From DLAJ01 sp023663615 (GTDB taxonomy: Bacteria > Bacillota > Clostridia > Lachnospirales > Lachnospiraceae), in assembly GCA_023663615.1 (NCBI GenBank), contig JAMPHA010000006.1, positions 1 through 64,000 of the forward strand: a stretch of 64,000 bases of DNA, written 5' to 3'. The position numbers were made by a program, and so were the translations under genes. Under the pieces are notes generated by a model that saw only the letters and a list, made by a program, of their open reading frames with translations, made no database searches and was not told the origin of the DNA. Shown one piece after another: positions 1-8,097 of the stretch (position 1 is the stretch's first letter; each line of letters opens with the position of its first letter).

Positions 1-2
1 CG

Positions 3-1082
3 CTCGGCGTGGGCGAGCCGGATTTTGATACGCCGTGGCATATCCGCGACGAGGGAATTTATTCTTTGGAAAAAGGAAAAACTCATTATACGTCTAACGC
101 AGGTCTGATTGAACTGCGTGAAGAAATCTGCCGTTATCTGCACCGGCGTTTTCAGGTCGATTACGATCCGAAAAAAGAAACGCTCATTACGGTCGGCGGC
201 TCGGAGGCGATCGACATCGGTATGCGCGCGATGCTCAATCCGGGCGACGAGGTGCTCATTCCGCAGCCGAGCTATGTTTCTTACGAGCCGTGCGCGATTC
301 TTGCGGGCGGCAAGCCTGTCATTATCAATCTCAAAGCGGAGAATGAGTTCCGCCTGACGGCGCAGGAGCTGCTTGATGCGATCACCGAAAAAACAAAGCT
401 GCTGATCCTGCCGTTTCCGAACAATCCGACAGGCGCGATCATGGAACGCGCAGACTTAGAGGCGGTCGCAAAAGTCTGCATGGAAAAAGACATTTTTGTC
501 ATGTCCGACGAGATTTACGCGGAACTGACCTATAAGGAGGAGCATGTTTCGATTGCGTCCCTTCCGCAGATGAAAGAGCGCACGCTGCTCATCAACGGTT
601 TTTCCAAATCCCATGCGATGACGGGGTGGCGGCTCGGCTATGTATGCGGACCCGCGGCGATCATCGAGCAGATGACGAAAATTCATCAGTTTGCGATTAT
701 GTGCGCGCCGACGACAAGCCAGCATGCGGCGGTGGACGCTCTGAAAAACGGTGACGGGGATGTCGCTATGATGCGCGAGGCGTACGACCAGCGCCGCCGT
801 TTCCTGCTGAACGCGTTCCGCGAAATGGGCTTGGAATGTTTTGAGCCGTTTGGCGCGTTTTATGTGTTCCCCTGCATTAAGGAATTTGGCATGACGAGCG
901 ACGAGTTTGCCAACCGTTTTTTGCAGGAGGAGAAAGTCGCGGTCGTTCCGGGAACGGCGTTCGGTGACAGCGGCGAAGGCTTCTTACGCATTTCCTATGC
1001 GTATTCGATAGAAAAACTGAAGGTCGCGATGGAAAAGCTGGAACATTTTATCACCGGACTTCGGCGCGAGGGGACTTGCTAA
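3..1082 (+). CDS. Class I/II PLP-dependent aminotransferase (5' end cut by window)
   Basis: The gene enters the window already in frame: the first complete codons read LGVGEPDF, a conserved N-terminal segment of class I aminotransferases, so roughly 30 residues lie upstream. The pyridoxal-phosphate lysine is in NGFSKSHAMTGWRLGY (Lys codon 606-608), and the NNPTG segment and C-terminal RISYAY (the substrate-carboxylate arginine region) are present. These enzymes transfer an amino group between an amino acid and a 2-oxoacid in the cytoplasm. The subgroup resembles PatA/aspartate-type enzymes, but the substrate cannot be read from sequence. A GTG at 9-11 is an internal codon and not a convincing start. 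The gene ends directly at a 38-bp tandem repeat array. Confidence 0.9.
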   Translation, partial: LGVGEPDFDTPWHIRDEGIYSLEKGKTHYTSNAGLIELREEICRYLHRRFQVDYDPKKETLITVGGSEAIDIGMRAMLNPGDEVLIPQPSYVSYEPCAILAGGKPVIINLKAENEFRLTAQELLDAITEKTKLLILPFPNNPTGAIMERADLEAVAKVCMEKDIFVMSDEIYAELTYKEEHVSIASLPQMKERTLLINGFSKSHAMTGWRLGYVCGPAAIIEQMTKIHQFAIMCAPTTSQHAAVDALKNGDGDVAMMREAYDQRRRFLLNAFREMGLECFEPFGAFYVFPCIKEFGMTSDEFANRFLQEEKVAVVPGTAFGDSGEGFLRISYAYSIEKLKVAMEKLEHFITGLRREGTC

Positions 1083-1245
1083 GCGGAAGGCATGGAAAAG
1101 CCTGCGAACGACAGTGCCGTGCGGAAGACATGGAAAAGCTTGCGACCGACGGCGCTGTGCGGAAGGCATGGAAAAGCTTGCGAACGACGGCGCTGTGCGG
1201 AAGACCTGTAAAAGCTTGCAAACAACCGCACTGTGCGGAAGGACA
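1083..1245. repeat. 38-bp tandem repeat array, four copies plus a partial
   Basis: Units begin at 1083, 1121, 1159, 1197 and 1235 (partial), each starting GCGGAAG and containing GGAAAAGC or TGTAAAAGC. They fill nearly all of the gap between the aminotransferase stop codon and trmL. Because 38 is not a multiple of three, successive copies are read in different frames. Open frames across the array on both strands are therefore a consequence of its base composition and not evidence of a gene. No spacers are present, so it is not a CRISPR array. Confidence 0.9.
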
Positions 1246-1287
1246 CAGAGGCGTGCGGAGGGATAACAAGGAAAGAGGATGCCGGGA

Positions 1288-1782
1288 ATGAATATTGTAC
1301 TGCATGAGCCGGAAATTCCGTCCAACACGGGAAATATCGGAAGAACCTGCGTGGCGGCGGGGAGCGTGCTGCACCTGATCGAACCGCTGGGATTCCGCCT
1401 GAATGAAAAAGAGATCAAACGGGCGGGCATGGATTATTGGGAGCATTTAGACGTGCGCCGCTATGACGATTATCGTGATTTTTGTGAAAAAAATCCGAAT
1501 GCCCGGATCTGGTATGCGACGACGAAGGCAAAGAAAACGTATGCGGAGGCGGATTTTGGCAAAGATGATTTTATCATGTTCGGAAAAGAATCCGCAGGGA
1601 TTCCGGAAGAAATTCTGGTCGAACATGAGGAACAATGCATTCGGATTCCGATGCTGCCCGCGATCCGTTCCCTCAACCTGTCTAATTCTGTGAGTATCGT
1701 ACTTTACGAGGCGCTGCGGCAGCAGGGCTTTGCAAGTATGCAGACGGAAGGCGAACTGCACCGCTTACAGTGGAAAGCTTGA
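1288..1782 (+). CDS. trmL: tRNA (cytidine(34)-2'-O)-methyltransferase TrmL
   Basis: This is a small SPOUT-fold methyltransferase that 2'-O-methylates the wobble nucleotide of certain leucine tRNAs with S-adenosylmethionine. The N-terminus NIVLHEPEIPSNTGNIGRTC and the knot motifs FGKESAGIPE and RSLNLSNSVSIVLYEA are characteristic, and the length (164 aa) fits the family. Two ATGs are in frame, at 1279 and 1288. The purine-rich GGAAAGAGG runs right up to the first but lies 9 nt before the second, so 1288 is preferred. The gene follows the 38-bp repeat array and precedes the sua5 promoter, so it is probably not part of the downstream operon. Confidence 0.93.
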   Translation: MNIVLHEPEIPSNTGNIGRTCVAAGSVLHLIEPLGFRLNEKEIKRAGMDYWEHLDVRRYDDYRDFCEKNPNARIWYATTKAKKTYAEADFGKDDFIMFGKESAGIPEEILVEHEEQCIRIPMLPAIRSLNLSNSVSIVLYEALRQQGFASMQTEGELHRLQWKA

Positions 1783-1807
1783 GCGGATGGGTGTAACATG
1801 ATATAAT
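1779..1807 (+). promoter_or_regulatory. Sigma-A-type promoter for the sua5-rpiB-upp operon
   Basis: TTGAGC (1779-1784) and a perfect TATAAT (1802-1807) are separated by 17 bp. The -35 overlaps the trmL stop codon. The first downstream gene starts at 1881, leaving a leader of about 65 nt. Confidence 0.7.
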
Positions 1808-1880
1808 AAGCGCAAAGGAAAAACAAGCCAAAAGGAAAAACCAATAGAAACACGATAGGGAAAGGTTCAGAAGACGGGCG

Positions 1881-2930
1881 ATGAAAACCATATATATCCG
1901 TGTGGACGCGGATACGCCGAATGAAGAGGGCATCCGCCGCGCGGGCGAAATTATCCGTGCGGGCGGGCTTGTGGCGTTCCCGACGGAGACGGTATACGGG
2001 CTTGGCGGGGATGCGCTGAACAAAGAGTCCTCGCGAAAAATTTATGCGGCGAAGGGCAGACCGTCGGACAATCCGCTCATTGTGCATATCTGCAAATGGC
2101 AGGATATAGAGCGGATCGCGGCGCGGATACCGCAGGCGGCGCGCGGCTTGGCGGAGGCATTCTGGCCGGGGCCGCTGACGATGATTCTGCCGAAATCGGA
2201 TGCGGTTCCGTATGAGACGACGGGCGGGCTTGATACGGTGGCGGTGCGGTTCCCGTCCCATCCGGCGGCAAGAGCGCTCATTGAAGCGGCGGGCGGTTAT
2301 GTGGCGGCGCCGAGTGCAAACCGTTCGGGGAGGCCGAGTCCGACAACGGCAAAATACGTCGCTGAGGATATGGACGGCAGAATTGACATGATCATTGACG
2401 GCGGCGAAGTTGGAATCGGCATAGAATCCACAATCGTCGATCTGACGGGGGATATGCCGATGATCTTACGCCCCGGACACATTACGCAGGAAATGTTAGA
2501 GAACGTGCTTGGAAGAGTTGCGGCGGATCAGACCATCCTTGAAGCGGCGGACGGTGTGAAACCGAAAGCGCCCGGCATGAAATACCGCCACTATGCGCCG
2601 AAGGGCGTGCTTACGGTTGTGGAGGGAGACCGGGATGCCGTAACGGAAAAAATCAATGCATTGACAAGAGAAGCGTCGGCGGCAGGAGAAAAAGTCGGCG
2701 TGATCGCAACGGAGGAAACGGTGCATGCATATCACGCGGACTGCGTAAAAAATATCGGTTCCCGTTTAGACGAAGCGGCGATCGCGCACAATCTGTATGC
2801 GATTCTGCGCGAATTTGACGACGAGGAAATGACGGTACTGTTTTCAGAGGCGTTTGATACGGCGGGAATGGGACAGGCGATCATGAACCGGCTCTTAAAA
2901 GCGGCGGGATACCGCGTCATTCGTGTCTGA
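1881..2930 (+). CDS. tsaC: Threonylcarbamoyl-AMP synthase, Sua5/YwlC long form
   Basis: The enzyme makes L-threonylcarbamoyl-AMP from threonine, bicarbonate and ATP, the first step of the universal t6A37 tRNA modification. Residues 1 to about 205 form a YrdC domain with FPTETVYGLGG, KGRPSDNPL and PSANRSGRPSPT. Residues about 210-349 form the extra Sua5 domain (PGMKYRHYAPKG), so this is the long Sua5/YwlC form and not the short TsaC form. Start at 1881 follows GGGAAAGG at a slightly long distance. It opens a co-directional run with rpiB, upp and comEB, an arrangement related to the ywlC-rpiB-upp-atp order of other Firmicutes. Confidence 0.95.
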   Translation: MKTIYIRVDADTPNEEGIRRAGEIIRAGGLVAFPTETVYGLGGDALNKESSRKIYAAKGRPSDNPLIVHICKWQDIERIAARIPQAARGLAEAFWPGPLTMILPKSDAVPYETTGGLDTVAVRFPSHPAARALIEAAGGYVAAPSANRSGRPSPTTAKYVAEDMDGRIDMIIDGGEVGIGIESTIVDLTGDMPMILRPGHITQEMLENVLGRVAADQTILEAADGVKPKAPGMKYRHYAPKGVLTVVEGDRDAVTEKINALTREASAAGEKVGVIATEETVHAYHADCVKNIGSRLDEAAIAHNLYAILREFDDEEMTVLFSEAFDTAGMGQAIMNRLLKAAGYRVIRV

Positions 2931-2963
2931 GTATAGAAGGGAAGAAAGAGGGAGGGACAGGCT

Positions 2964-3392
2964 ATGATAGCATTGGGATGCGATCACGGCGGATTTGACT
3001 TAAAGCAGCACATTATCCGTCATCTGGAGGAGAGAGGCATTGCCTATCGGGATTTCGGATGCTATGACAAGTCGTCGTGCGATTATCCGCAGTTTGGACA
3101 TGCTGCGGCGGAGGCAGTCGCGTCGGGAGAATGCGAAAAGGGAATCGTGATCTGCACGACGGGGATCGGGATTTCGATCGCGGCGAATAAGGTAAGAGGC
3201 GTCCGGGCGGCACTTTGCTCCGAGCCGCTCAGCGCGCGCATGACGAGGCTCCACAATGACGCGAATGTATTGGCGCTTGGCGGCGCCATGATCGGACCGA
3301 ATATGGCGGTCGAAATTGTGGACACGTTTCTGGATACGGCATTTTCTGCGGAGGAAAAGCATTGCCGGCGCGTCAGTCAGATCGAAGGTTAG
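2964..3392 (+). CDS. rpiB: Ribose-5-phosphate isomerase B
   Basis: This 142-residue RpiB/LacAB-family protein interconverts ribose 5-phosphate and ribulose 5-phosphate in the pentose phosphate pathway. The N-terminal CDHGGFDLK carries the conserved Asp/His, CTTGIGISIAANK carries the catalytic Cys and phosphate loop, and RLHNDANVLALGG contains the conserved His-Asn. It lies 33 nt after sua5 with a GGGAGGG ribosome-binding site and is 66 nt ahead of upp. Its product leads to PRPP, the co-substrate of the neighbouring Upp. Confidence 0.95.
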   Translation: MIALGCDHGGFDLKQHIIRHLEERGIAYRDFGCYDKSSCDYPQFGHAAAEAVASGECEKGIVICTTGIGISIAANKVRGVRAALCSEPLSARMTRLHNDANVLALGGAMIGPNMAVEIVDTFLDTAFSAEEKHCRRVSQIEG

Positions 3393-3458
3393 GACCGTTT
3401 GCAGGAACGATAAGAAACCAACGAAGCAAAAAAACATAGCATGAGTGGAGGTACGAGT

Positions 3459-4088
3459 ATGGCAAAATGTGTGATTATGGATCATCCGCTGATTCAGCAT
3501 AAGATCGGGTATATCCGAAGAAAGGAAACGGGAACAAAGGATTTCCGCGACACGATCAGCGAGATCGCAATGCTGATCTGCTATGAAGCGACGCGGGATC
3601 TGCAGTTGTCGGAGGTGGAGATCGAAACGCCGATCTGCAAGACAAAGGCAAAGGAGCTGCGCGGCAAAAAAATGGCGATCGTGCCGATCCTGCGCGCAGG
3701 GCTCGGCATGGTGGACGGCGTGCTGGATTTGATACCTGCGGCAAAAATCGGACATATCGGTCTGTATCGCGATCCCGATACACATGAACCGGTGGAATAT
3801 TACTGCAAGCTGCCGGCGGACTGCGCGGAGCGGGAAGTGTTTGTCGTGGATCCGATGCTTGCGACGGGAGGGTCCTCTTCCGCGGCGATTCAGATGCTGA
3901 AGGACAAAGGCTGCAACAAGATTCATTTTATGTGTATCATTGCCGCGCCGGAGGGCGTAGCGCGGATGCAAAAAGATCATCCCGACGTGGACATGTATAT
4001 CGGAGCGCTTGACGAGAAGTTAAACGAGCACGCGTATATCGTGCCCGGCTTAGGGGACGCAGGCGACCGCATTTTCGGCACGAAATAG
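3459..4088 (+). CDS. upp: Uracil phosphoribosyltransferase
   Basis: The enzyme salvages uracil by joining it to PRPP to give UMP. The PRPP-binding loop VVDPMLATGGSSSAA, the RAGLGMVDG segment and the C-terminal GLGDAGDRIFGTK (uracil-binding region) are all present. The ATG at 3459 gives 209 aa, the standard family length, and follows GTGGAGGT by 7 nt. An upstream in-frame ATG at 3441 would add six residues and lacks a good ribosome-binding site. It belongs to the run with sua5 and rpiB. Confidence 0.96.
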   Translation: MAKCVIMDHPLIQHKIGYIRRKETGTKDFRDTISEIAMLICYEATRDLQLSEVEIETPICKTKAKELRGKKMAIVPILRAGLGMVDGVLDLIPAAKIGHIGLYRDPDTHEPVEYYCKLPADCAEREVFVVDPMLATGGSSSAAIQMLKDKGCNKIHFMCIIAAPEGVARMQKDHPDVDMYIGALDEKLNEHAYIVPGLGDAGDRIFGTK

Positions 4089-4153
4089 CGCGCGGAGACG
4101 CAAAGAGGAAAGACAACGCGGCGCGCGGAGACGCAAAGTGGTAAAACAGCGCA
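4088..4153. repeat. 33-bp direct repeat, two copies
   Basis: Units at 4088-4120 and 4121-4153 both begin GCGCGCGGAGACGCAAAG and differ at about five positions. They start on the last bases of the upp stop region and occupy most of the upp-comEB gap. No hairpin or coding role is apparent. Confidence 0.8.
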
Positions 4154-4178
4154 GATCAAATAGAAAAGGAACAGAGCA

Positions 4179-4673
4179 ATGGAAAAGAAGATCGGAAAGC
4201 GGGAAGATTATATTTCATGGGATGAATATTTTATGGGCGTGGCGCTGCTTGCGGGCATGCGCTCCAAAGATCCCGGAACGCAGGTGGGAGCCTGCATTGT
4301 CAGCGAAGATCATAAGATATTGTCCATCGGCTACAACGGACTGCCGACCGGCTGCGCGGATGACGAATTTCCGTGGGCGCGCGAGGGGGAGACACTTCAG
4401 ACAAAATACCCGTTTGTGACGCACGGGGAGCTGAACGCGATCTTGAACTTCCGCGGCGGCAGCCTTGCGGGGGCAACGCTTTATGTTTCTCTTTTTCCGT
4501 GCAATGAATGCGCAAAGGCGATCATTCAGTCAGGGATCCGCACGGTCATTTACGCGGATGATAAATATGAGGGAACGGATTCCACGAAGGCAAGCCGTAT
4601 GCTTTTTTCGGCGGCAAAGGTCGTATGCAGGAAGTATGCGCATACCGGAAGGAGTATTACACTTGAGGTGTAA
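4179..4673 (+). CDS. comEB: dCMP deaminase (ComEB-type)
   Basis: This is a zinc-dependent cytidine/deoxycytidylate deaminase-fold protein that converts dCMP to dUMP for thymidylate synthesis. The zinc and catalytic signature is HGELN (His ligand and catalytic Glu) followed by PCNECAK (two Cys ligands). RSKDPGTQVGACIV and the YNGLPTGC segment match dCMP deaminases and ComEB. Its position after upp keeps pyrimidine salvage genes together. The stop codon abuts an in-frame ATG of the next gene at 4674. Confidence 0.92.
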   Translation: MEKKIGKREDYISWDEYFMGVALLAGMRSKDPGTQVGACIVSEDHKILSIGYNGLPTGCADDEFPWAREGETLQTKYPFVTHGELNAILNFRGGSLAGATLYVSLFPCNECAKAIIQSGIRTVIYADDKYEGTDSTKASRMLFSAAKVVCRKYAHTGRSITLEV

Positions 4674-4700
4674 ATGCGGGAAAGGGATGCAGGCAGACTT

Positions 4701-5864
4701 ATGAAAAAGAAAACGCTTTGCAGACGCTCTTTTTGTGCGGCGCTCATTCTGTTTACCGCGTCCATTCCGACGGCGCGGACGTTTGCCAAAACGACGGAGG
4801 AGAGGCTGAATGAGGCGCAGGAGGAGCAGCGGGAGACGCAGGAGCAGCTTGAAGGAACCAAAGATAATCTGTCAAGTCTGGAGGGACAGCGCAACGGGCT
4901 GCAGGAAGAGCTGAGCATATTAAACGATCAATTAAATGAGGTGCGGGCAAACTTAGAGCAGATCGAGGAAGACTTAGACGCCAAAGAGGGGGAGATCGAG
5001 CGGACGCAGGCGGCGCTTGCCGAGGCGCGCGAGACGGAGCTTTTGCAGTATGAAAGCATGAAAGAACGGATCCGTTTTATGTACGAAAACGGCGAGACGA
5101 CGTATCTGGAAATGCTTTTTTCTGCGAACGGGTTTGCCGATTTCCTGAACAAGAGTGAGTATATCGAGCAGATCGAGCAGTATGACCGGCGCAAATTGGA
5201 AGAATATCAGGAGACCTGCCTGCTCATTGCACAGCAGGAGGAGATGCTTGGTCAGGAGCTTACGGAGCTGCAGGAATTGCGCGAGGAAGCAAGGCTGGAG
5301 CAGGAGCGTGTTGACGGGCTCGTGACGGAAACGTCTGAACGGATCGCGGGCTACAGCGATCAGATTTCCGATACGGAAGCGCAGATGCGCGCTTATGAGG
5401 CGGAACTGGCGAGGCAGAATGATAATATAGAGGCATTACAGGCACAGCTTGCCGAGGAGCGGCGTCTTGCGGCGCTTGCCGCGCAATCGGCATGGCGGGA
5501 TATTTCGGAAGTGCAGTTTGAGGAGGGGGACCGCTATTTACTGGCGAACCTGATTTATTGCGAGGCGGGCGGAGAACCCTATGAGGGAAAAGTTGCGGTC
5601 GGTGCAGTCGTGATCAACCGGATGCTCAGCAAGGTGTTTCCCGATACGATGGTCGGTGTGATCTATGCGCCCAGACAGTTTTCGCCGGTTGCGAGCGGCA
5701 GACTTGCGCTCGCGCTTTCCCAGAACCGTGCGACGGAAAGCTGCTACCGCGCGGCGGATGAGGCGATGAGCGGCAGGACCAATGTGGCGGACTGCCTGTT
5801 TTTCCGCACGCCGATCGACAGCATCACGCCGCGTTACCGGATCAGCGGACATATCTTTTATTAG
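4701..5864 (+). CDS. Secreted coiled-coil protein with C-terminal SleB/CwlJ-type wall hydrolase domain
   Basis: The first 25 or so residues form a signal peptide (KKKTLCRRS basic region, hydrophobic ALILFTA core). Residues about 30-260 are a long Glu/Gln-rich coiled coil like the regulatory arm of PcsB/EnvC hydrolases. The last 110 residues are a Hydrolase_2 domain, with the catalytic-type Glu in IYCEAGGEPYEGKVAVGAVVINR split across the strand-helix junction. The likely role is peptidoglycan cleavage in growth, division or spore cortex processing. The 4701 start gives a conventional signal peptide; an ATG at 4674, abutting comEB, would add nine residues. The stop overlaps the convergent DUF402 gene by 4 bp. 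Confidence 0.85.
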   Translation: MKKKTLCRRSFCAALILFTASIPTARTFAKTTEERLNEAQEEQRETQEQLEGTKDNLSSLEGQRNGLQEELSILNDQLNEVRANLEQIEEDLDAKEGEIERTQAALAEARETELLQYESMKERIRFMYENGETTYLEMLFSANGFADFLNKSEYIEQIEQYDRRKLEEYQETCLLIAQQEEMLGQELTELQELREEARLEQERVDGLVTETSERIAGYSDQISDTEAQMRAYEAELARQNDNIEALQAQLAEERRLAALAAQSAWRDISEVQFEEGDRYLLANLIYCEAGGEPYEGKVAVGAVVINRMLSKVFPDTMVGVIYAPRQFSPVASGRLALALSQNRATESCYRAADEAMSGRTNVADCLFFRTPIDSITPRYRISGHIFY

Positions 5865-6385
5865 GCTTGTTCTAACGGTGCGGTCAGGGCTTCAAAATCG
5901 CCGTCGTAGATCGTCTGAAGCAGGTCATTGACGCGCAGAAGAATGCTGTGGAGCGTCTGCTCGCTGATAAGCCCGTGTTCTGCGGCTTCTGTAAGCTCAT
6001 CGAGATCGACGACTTTTACAAAGCCGTCAGGAAAGACGATAATGTCCGCCAGCAGGTCAACACAGGTGAGCGTGTCATATTCCGCCGGGACCGCGGTATC
6101 TGTACCTGACGCCGTGCTGTCGGCGCATACGGCGCCGCTGTATTCGTAATTGACGATGTCGCAGTACCAAAATGCCAGCGAACCGTCATTTTTCAAGAAT
6201 TTGCTGACTTTGATCCCTTTTTTGAGGTAATAGGCGGATGCGCCGTGGTCAAAGTCTTTCTTGGGGCGGAACGTGTTCCAGGATGTGACGATCAAGTCAT
6301 GGTCCCACCGGCGGATCACGTCGTCTTTTAACAAAATACATTCGTCCGGCATCAGCCGTCTTCGGTATAACGTCAGTTTTTTCAT
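5861..6385 (-). CDS. DUF402 protein, nucleoside di/triphosphatase-like
   Basis: The 174-aa protein has the DUF402 core: WNTFRPKKDFDHGASAYYLKKG near residue 38, FWYCDIVNYEY near 76, and the acidic LLADIIVFPDGFVKVVDLDEL. The Asp-rich segment is the family's metal-binding region. Characterised relatives hydrolyse nucleoside di- or triphosphates or RNA-linked phosphates; the substrate here is unknown. Start at 6385 is preceded by AGGAG. It is transcribed against the wall hydrolase gene and divergently from the atp operon. Confidence 0.85.
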   Translation of the reverse strand: MKKLTLYRRRLMPDECILLKDDVIRRWDHDLIVTSWNTFRPKKDFDHGASAYYLKKGIKVSKFLKNDGSLAFWYCDIVNYEYSGAVCADSTASGTDTAVPAEYDTLTCVDLLADIIVFPDGFVKVVDLDELTEAAEHGLISEQTLHSILLRVNDLLQTIYDGDFEALTAPLEQA

Positions 6386-6460
6386 AGATACTCCTATTCT
6401 TATATGAAAAGAATGGTACAGGAAACAAACAAAAAAGTCAATGAAAATAATGGTTTTGGC

Positions 6461-6489
6461 TTGATATAGTTGGCAAAAATAGGTATAAT
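6461..6489 (+). promoter_or_regulatory. Promoter of the atp operon
   Basis: TTGATA (6461-6466) and TATAAT (6484-6489) are 17 bp apart, a near-consensus vegetative promoter. It sits in the intergenic space between the divergent DUF402 gene and the first atp gene. Because of it, the TTG at 6470 lies inside the promoter and cannot be the start of the first atp gene. Confidence 0.8.
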
Positions 6490-6544
6490 TATAAATTATG
6501 ACATGCCCTTATCGGGTATGCGTTCAGAGAGGAAGTACCGGAAT

Positions 6545-6883
6545 TTGGGCGGCACTGACGAAAGCGGGCAGAAAAACAGCAAAGGATCGGCCGGACATAA
6601 GCGCAATGACGGCAGGGTGTTGGAAGCGCTCGCACTCGTCATGCAGTTCGGCATTCATATGATCGTCCCTATTTTTATGTGTCTGTTTTTGGGGCTTTGG
6701 ATCGATCGGAAGGCGGGAACTTCCTATTGGGTGATTATTCTTTTTTTCATGGGAGCGCTGGCGGGCTTTACGAATATCTATAAGCTTGCGAGGAAGATTT
6801 ACGGCAGGGACAGCGGCAGACGGGGAAAAGGAGCGGACCGGGATGGAAACGGAAAGCAGGACGAGGAGCAGAATGGGATGTAA
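6545..6883 (+). CDS. AtpZ/AtpI-type small membrane protein of the ATP synthase operon
   Basis: About 112 residues with two hydrophobic segments (ALVMQFGIHMIVPIFMCLF and YWVIILFFMGALAGF) and a short basic end, as in AtpZ proteins linked to assembly of, or Mg/Ca transport with, the F-type synthase. The start is not obvious. In-frame ATGs at 6503 and 6518 lack ribosome-binding sites, whereas TTG 6545 has GAGAGGAAG ending 9 nt upstream, so TTG is chosen. The reading frame overlaps the next gene by 41 nt. First gene of the atp operon. Confidence 0.75.
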   Translation: MGGTDESGQKNSKGSAGHKRNDGRVLEALALVMQFGIHMIVPIFMCLFLGLWIDRKAGTSYWVIILFFMGALAGFTNIYKLARKIYGRDSGRRGKGADRDGNGKQDEEQNGM

Positions 6884-7304
6884 CCGCACGCTTTTGGAAA
6901 TGATGTGCGGTATTGTGCTGTTCGATCTGATCTGCCTTGCGATCGGGATCTGGTTTGTTCCGCAGAAGGGTCCGTGTGCGTTCGGGCTGCTGCTCGGTAT
7001 GCTGACAGCGCTTGGCATGGCGTATCATATGTCGTGGACATTTGACAGATACTTGGGACTGCCGCAGAAAGCAGCCGTGCGAAAAGTGGCAATGCAGGCG
7101 CTTCTTCGGTATTTTGCGGTCGCTGCGGTATTATTTACGATCCTGTTTACGCGGATCGCGAATCCGCTTACAGCGTTTTTGGGAATCATGGGATTAAAGA
7201 TCGGAGCTTATATCCAGCCCGTGATCCACCGCATTACGGTTAAGAAATACCCCGATCCGGAACCGGCACCTCCGATCCCGGACTCGGAGCAATATGATAT
7301 TTGA
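6843..7304 (+). CDS. atpI: ATP synthase subunit I-like membrane protein
   Basis: The 153-aa protein has four hydrophobic segments and ends in a basic/proline-rich tail, fitting the ATP synthase I chain family that helps assemble the c-ring. The start at 6843 follows AAGGAG by 9 nt and lies inside the preceding gene, which suggests translational coupling. The sequence is poorly conserved, so position ahead of atpB is part of the evidence. Confidence 0.75.
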   Translation: METESRTRSRMGCNRTLLEMMCGIVLFDLICLAIGIWFVPQKGPCAFGLLLGMLTALGMAYHMSWTFDRYLGLPQKAAVRKVAMQALLRYFAVAAVLFTILFTRIANPLTAFLGIMGLKIGAYIQPVIHRITVKKYPDPEPAPPIPDSEQYDI

Positions 7305-7320
7305 ACAAGGAGGTGAAAAT

Positions 7321-8055
7321 ATGACACAGGGCATCCTGCTATCTTCGGATGTGACAGAGAGCTTTATGATCAAGGGCGTGTTTAAGTATACCGTCTTCGG
7401 TCAGGAGGTGTGGATCACGACAACGCATGTCTGTATGCTGATCATTATGCTCGCGCTTATGGTTTTTGCGCTCTGCGTAAACCGTGCCTTAAAGCATGCG
7501 TCTGAGGTGCCGACGGGACTGCAGAATGTGGCGGAGCTGATCGTGGAAAAGCTCGACGGTATGGTGAAAAACAGCATGGGAAAGCATGCGAAAGTGTTCG
7601 GCAATTATATTGGAACGATCTTTATTTTCATTTTATTGTCGAATATTTCAGGCATCCTGGGACTGCGCCCTCCAACCGCAGACTACGGTGTGACGCTGCC
7701 GCTCGGCATTCTCACGTTCACGCTCATTCATGTGACGCAGTTTAAGAACAATTCGCCAAAGCAGATCTGGAAGGATATGTGTTCTCCGCTGCCGCCGTGG
7801 CTGCCGATCTGGTTTCCGATCAATGTGATCAGTGAGATCGCGGTGCCAATCTCGTTGTCGCTGCGTTTGTTTGCGAATGTCTTATCCGGAACGATCATGA
7901 TGGCGCTTGTGTACGGACTGCTGAAGTGGTTTGCGGTATTATGGCCGGCAGCCCTGCATGTGTATTTCGACCTGTTCTCAGGCGCGATCCAGACGTATGT
8001 GTTCTGTATGCTGACGATGACTTATATCAACAATGCATACGGAGAAGAATCTTAA
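7321..8055 (+). CDS. atpB: ATP synthase subunit a
   Basis: Integral-membrane Fo subunit (244 aa) that provides the ion half-channels next to the c-ring. The essential arginine is in SLSLRLFANVLSG, and the preceding NVISEIAVPISL and the C-terminal DLFSGAIQTYVFCMLTMTYI segments are typical. ATG 7321 is preceded by AAGGAGGTG at ideal distance; an upstream in-frame start at 7294 would overlap atpI and is not favoured. Confidence 0.96.
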   Translation: MTQGILLSSDVTESFMIKGVFKYTVFGQEVWITTTHVCMLIIMLALMVFALCVNRALKHASEVPTGLQNVAELIVEKLDGMVKNSMGKHAKVFGNYIGTIFIFILLSNISGILGLRPPTADYGVTLPLGILTFTLIHVTQFKNNSPKQIWKDMCSPLPPWLPIWFPINVISEIAVPISLSLRLFANVLSGTIMMALVYGLLKWFAVLWPAALHVYFDLFSGAIQTYVFCMLTMTYINNAYGEES

Positions 8056-8097
8056 AAAAACAAAAATTCATTACACAATCACAAGGAGGAATTTATT

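Noticed and set aside
1083..1245. CRISPR-like array
   Set aside because: Copies are directly joined without unique spacers, and there are no cas genes.
1076..1446. Open frames on both strands across the 38-bp repeat array
   Set aside because: The repeat lacks stop codons in several frames, and its 38-bp period moves each copy to a new frame. No ribosome-binding site or homologous protein pattern.
3000..3980. 326-codon minus-strand open frame opposite rpiB-upp
   Set aside because: It lies antisense to two certain genes, is rich in His/Arg as expected for a GC-rich shadow, and has no family signature.
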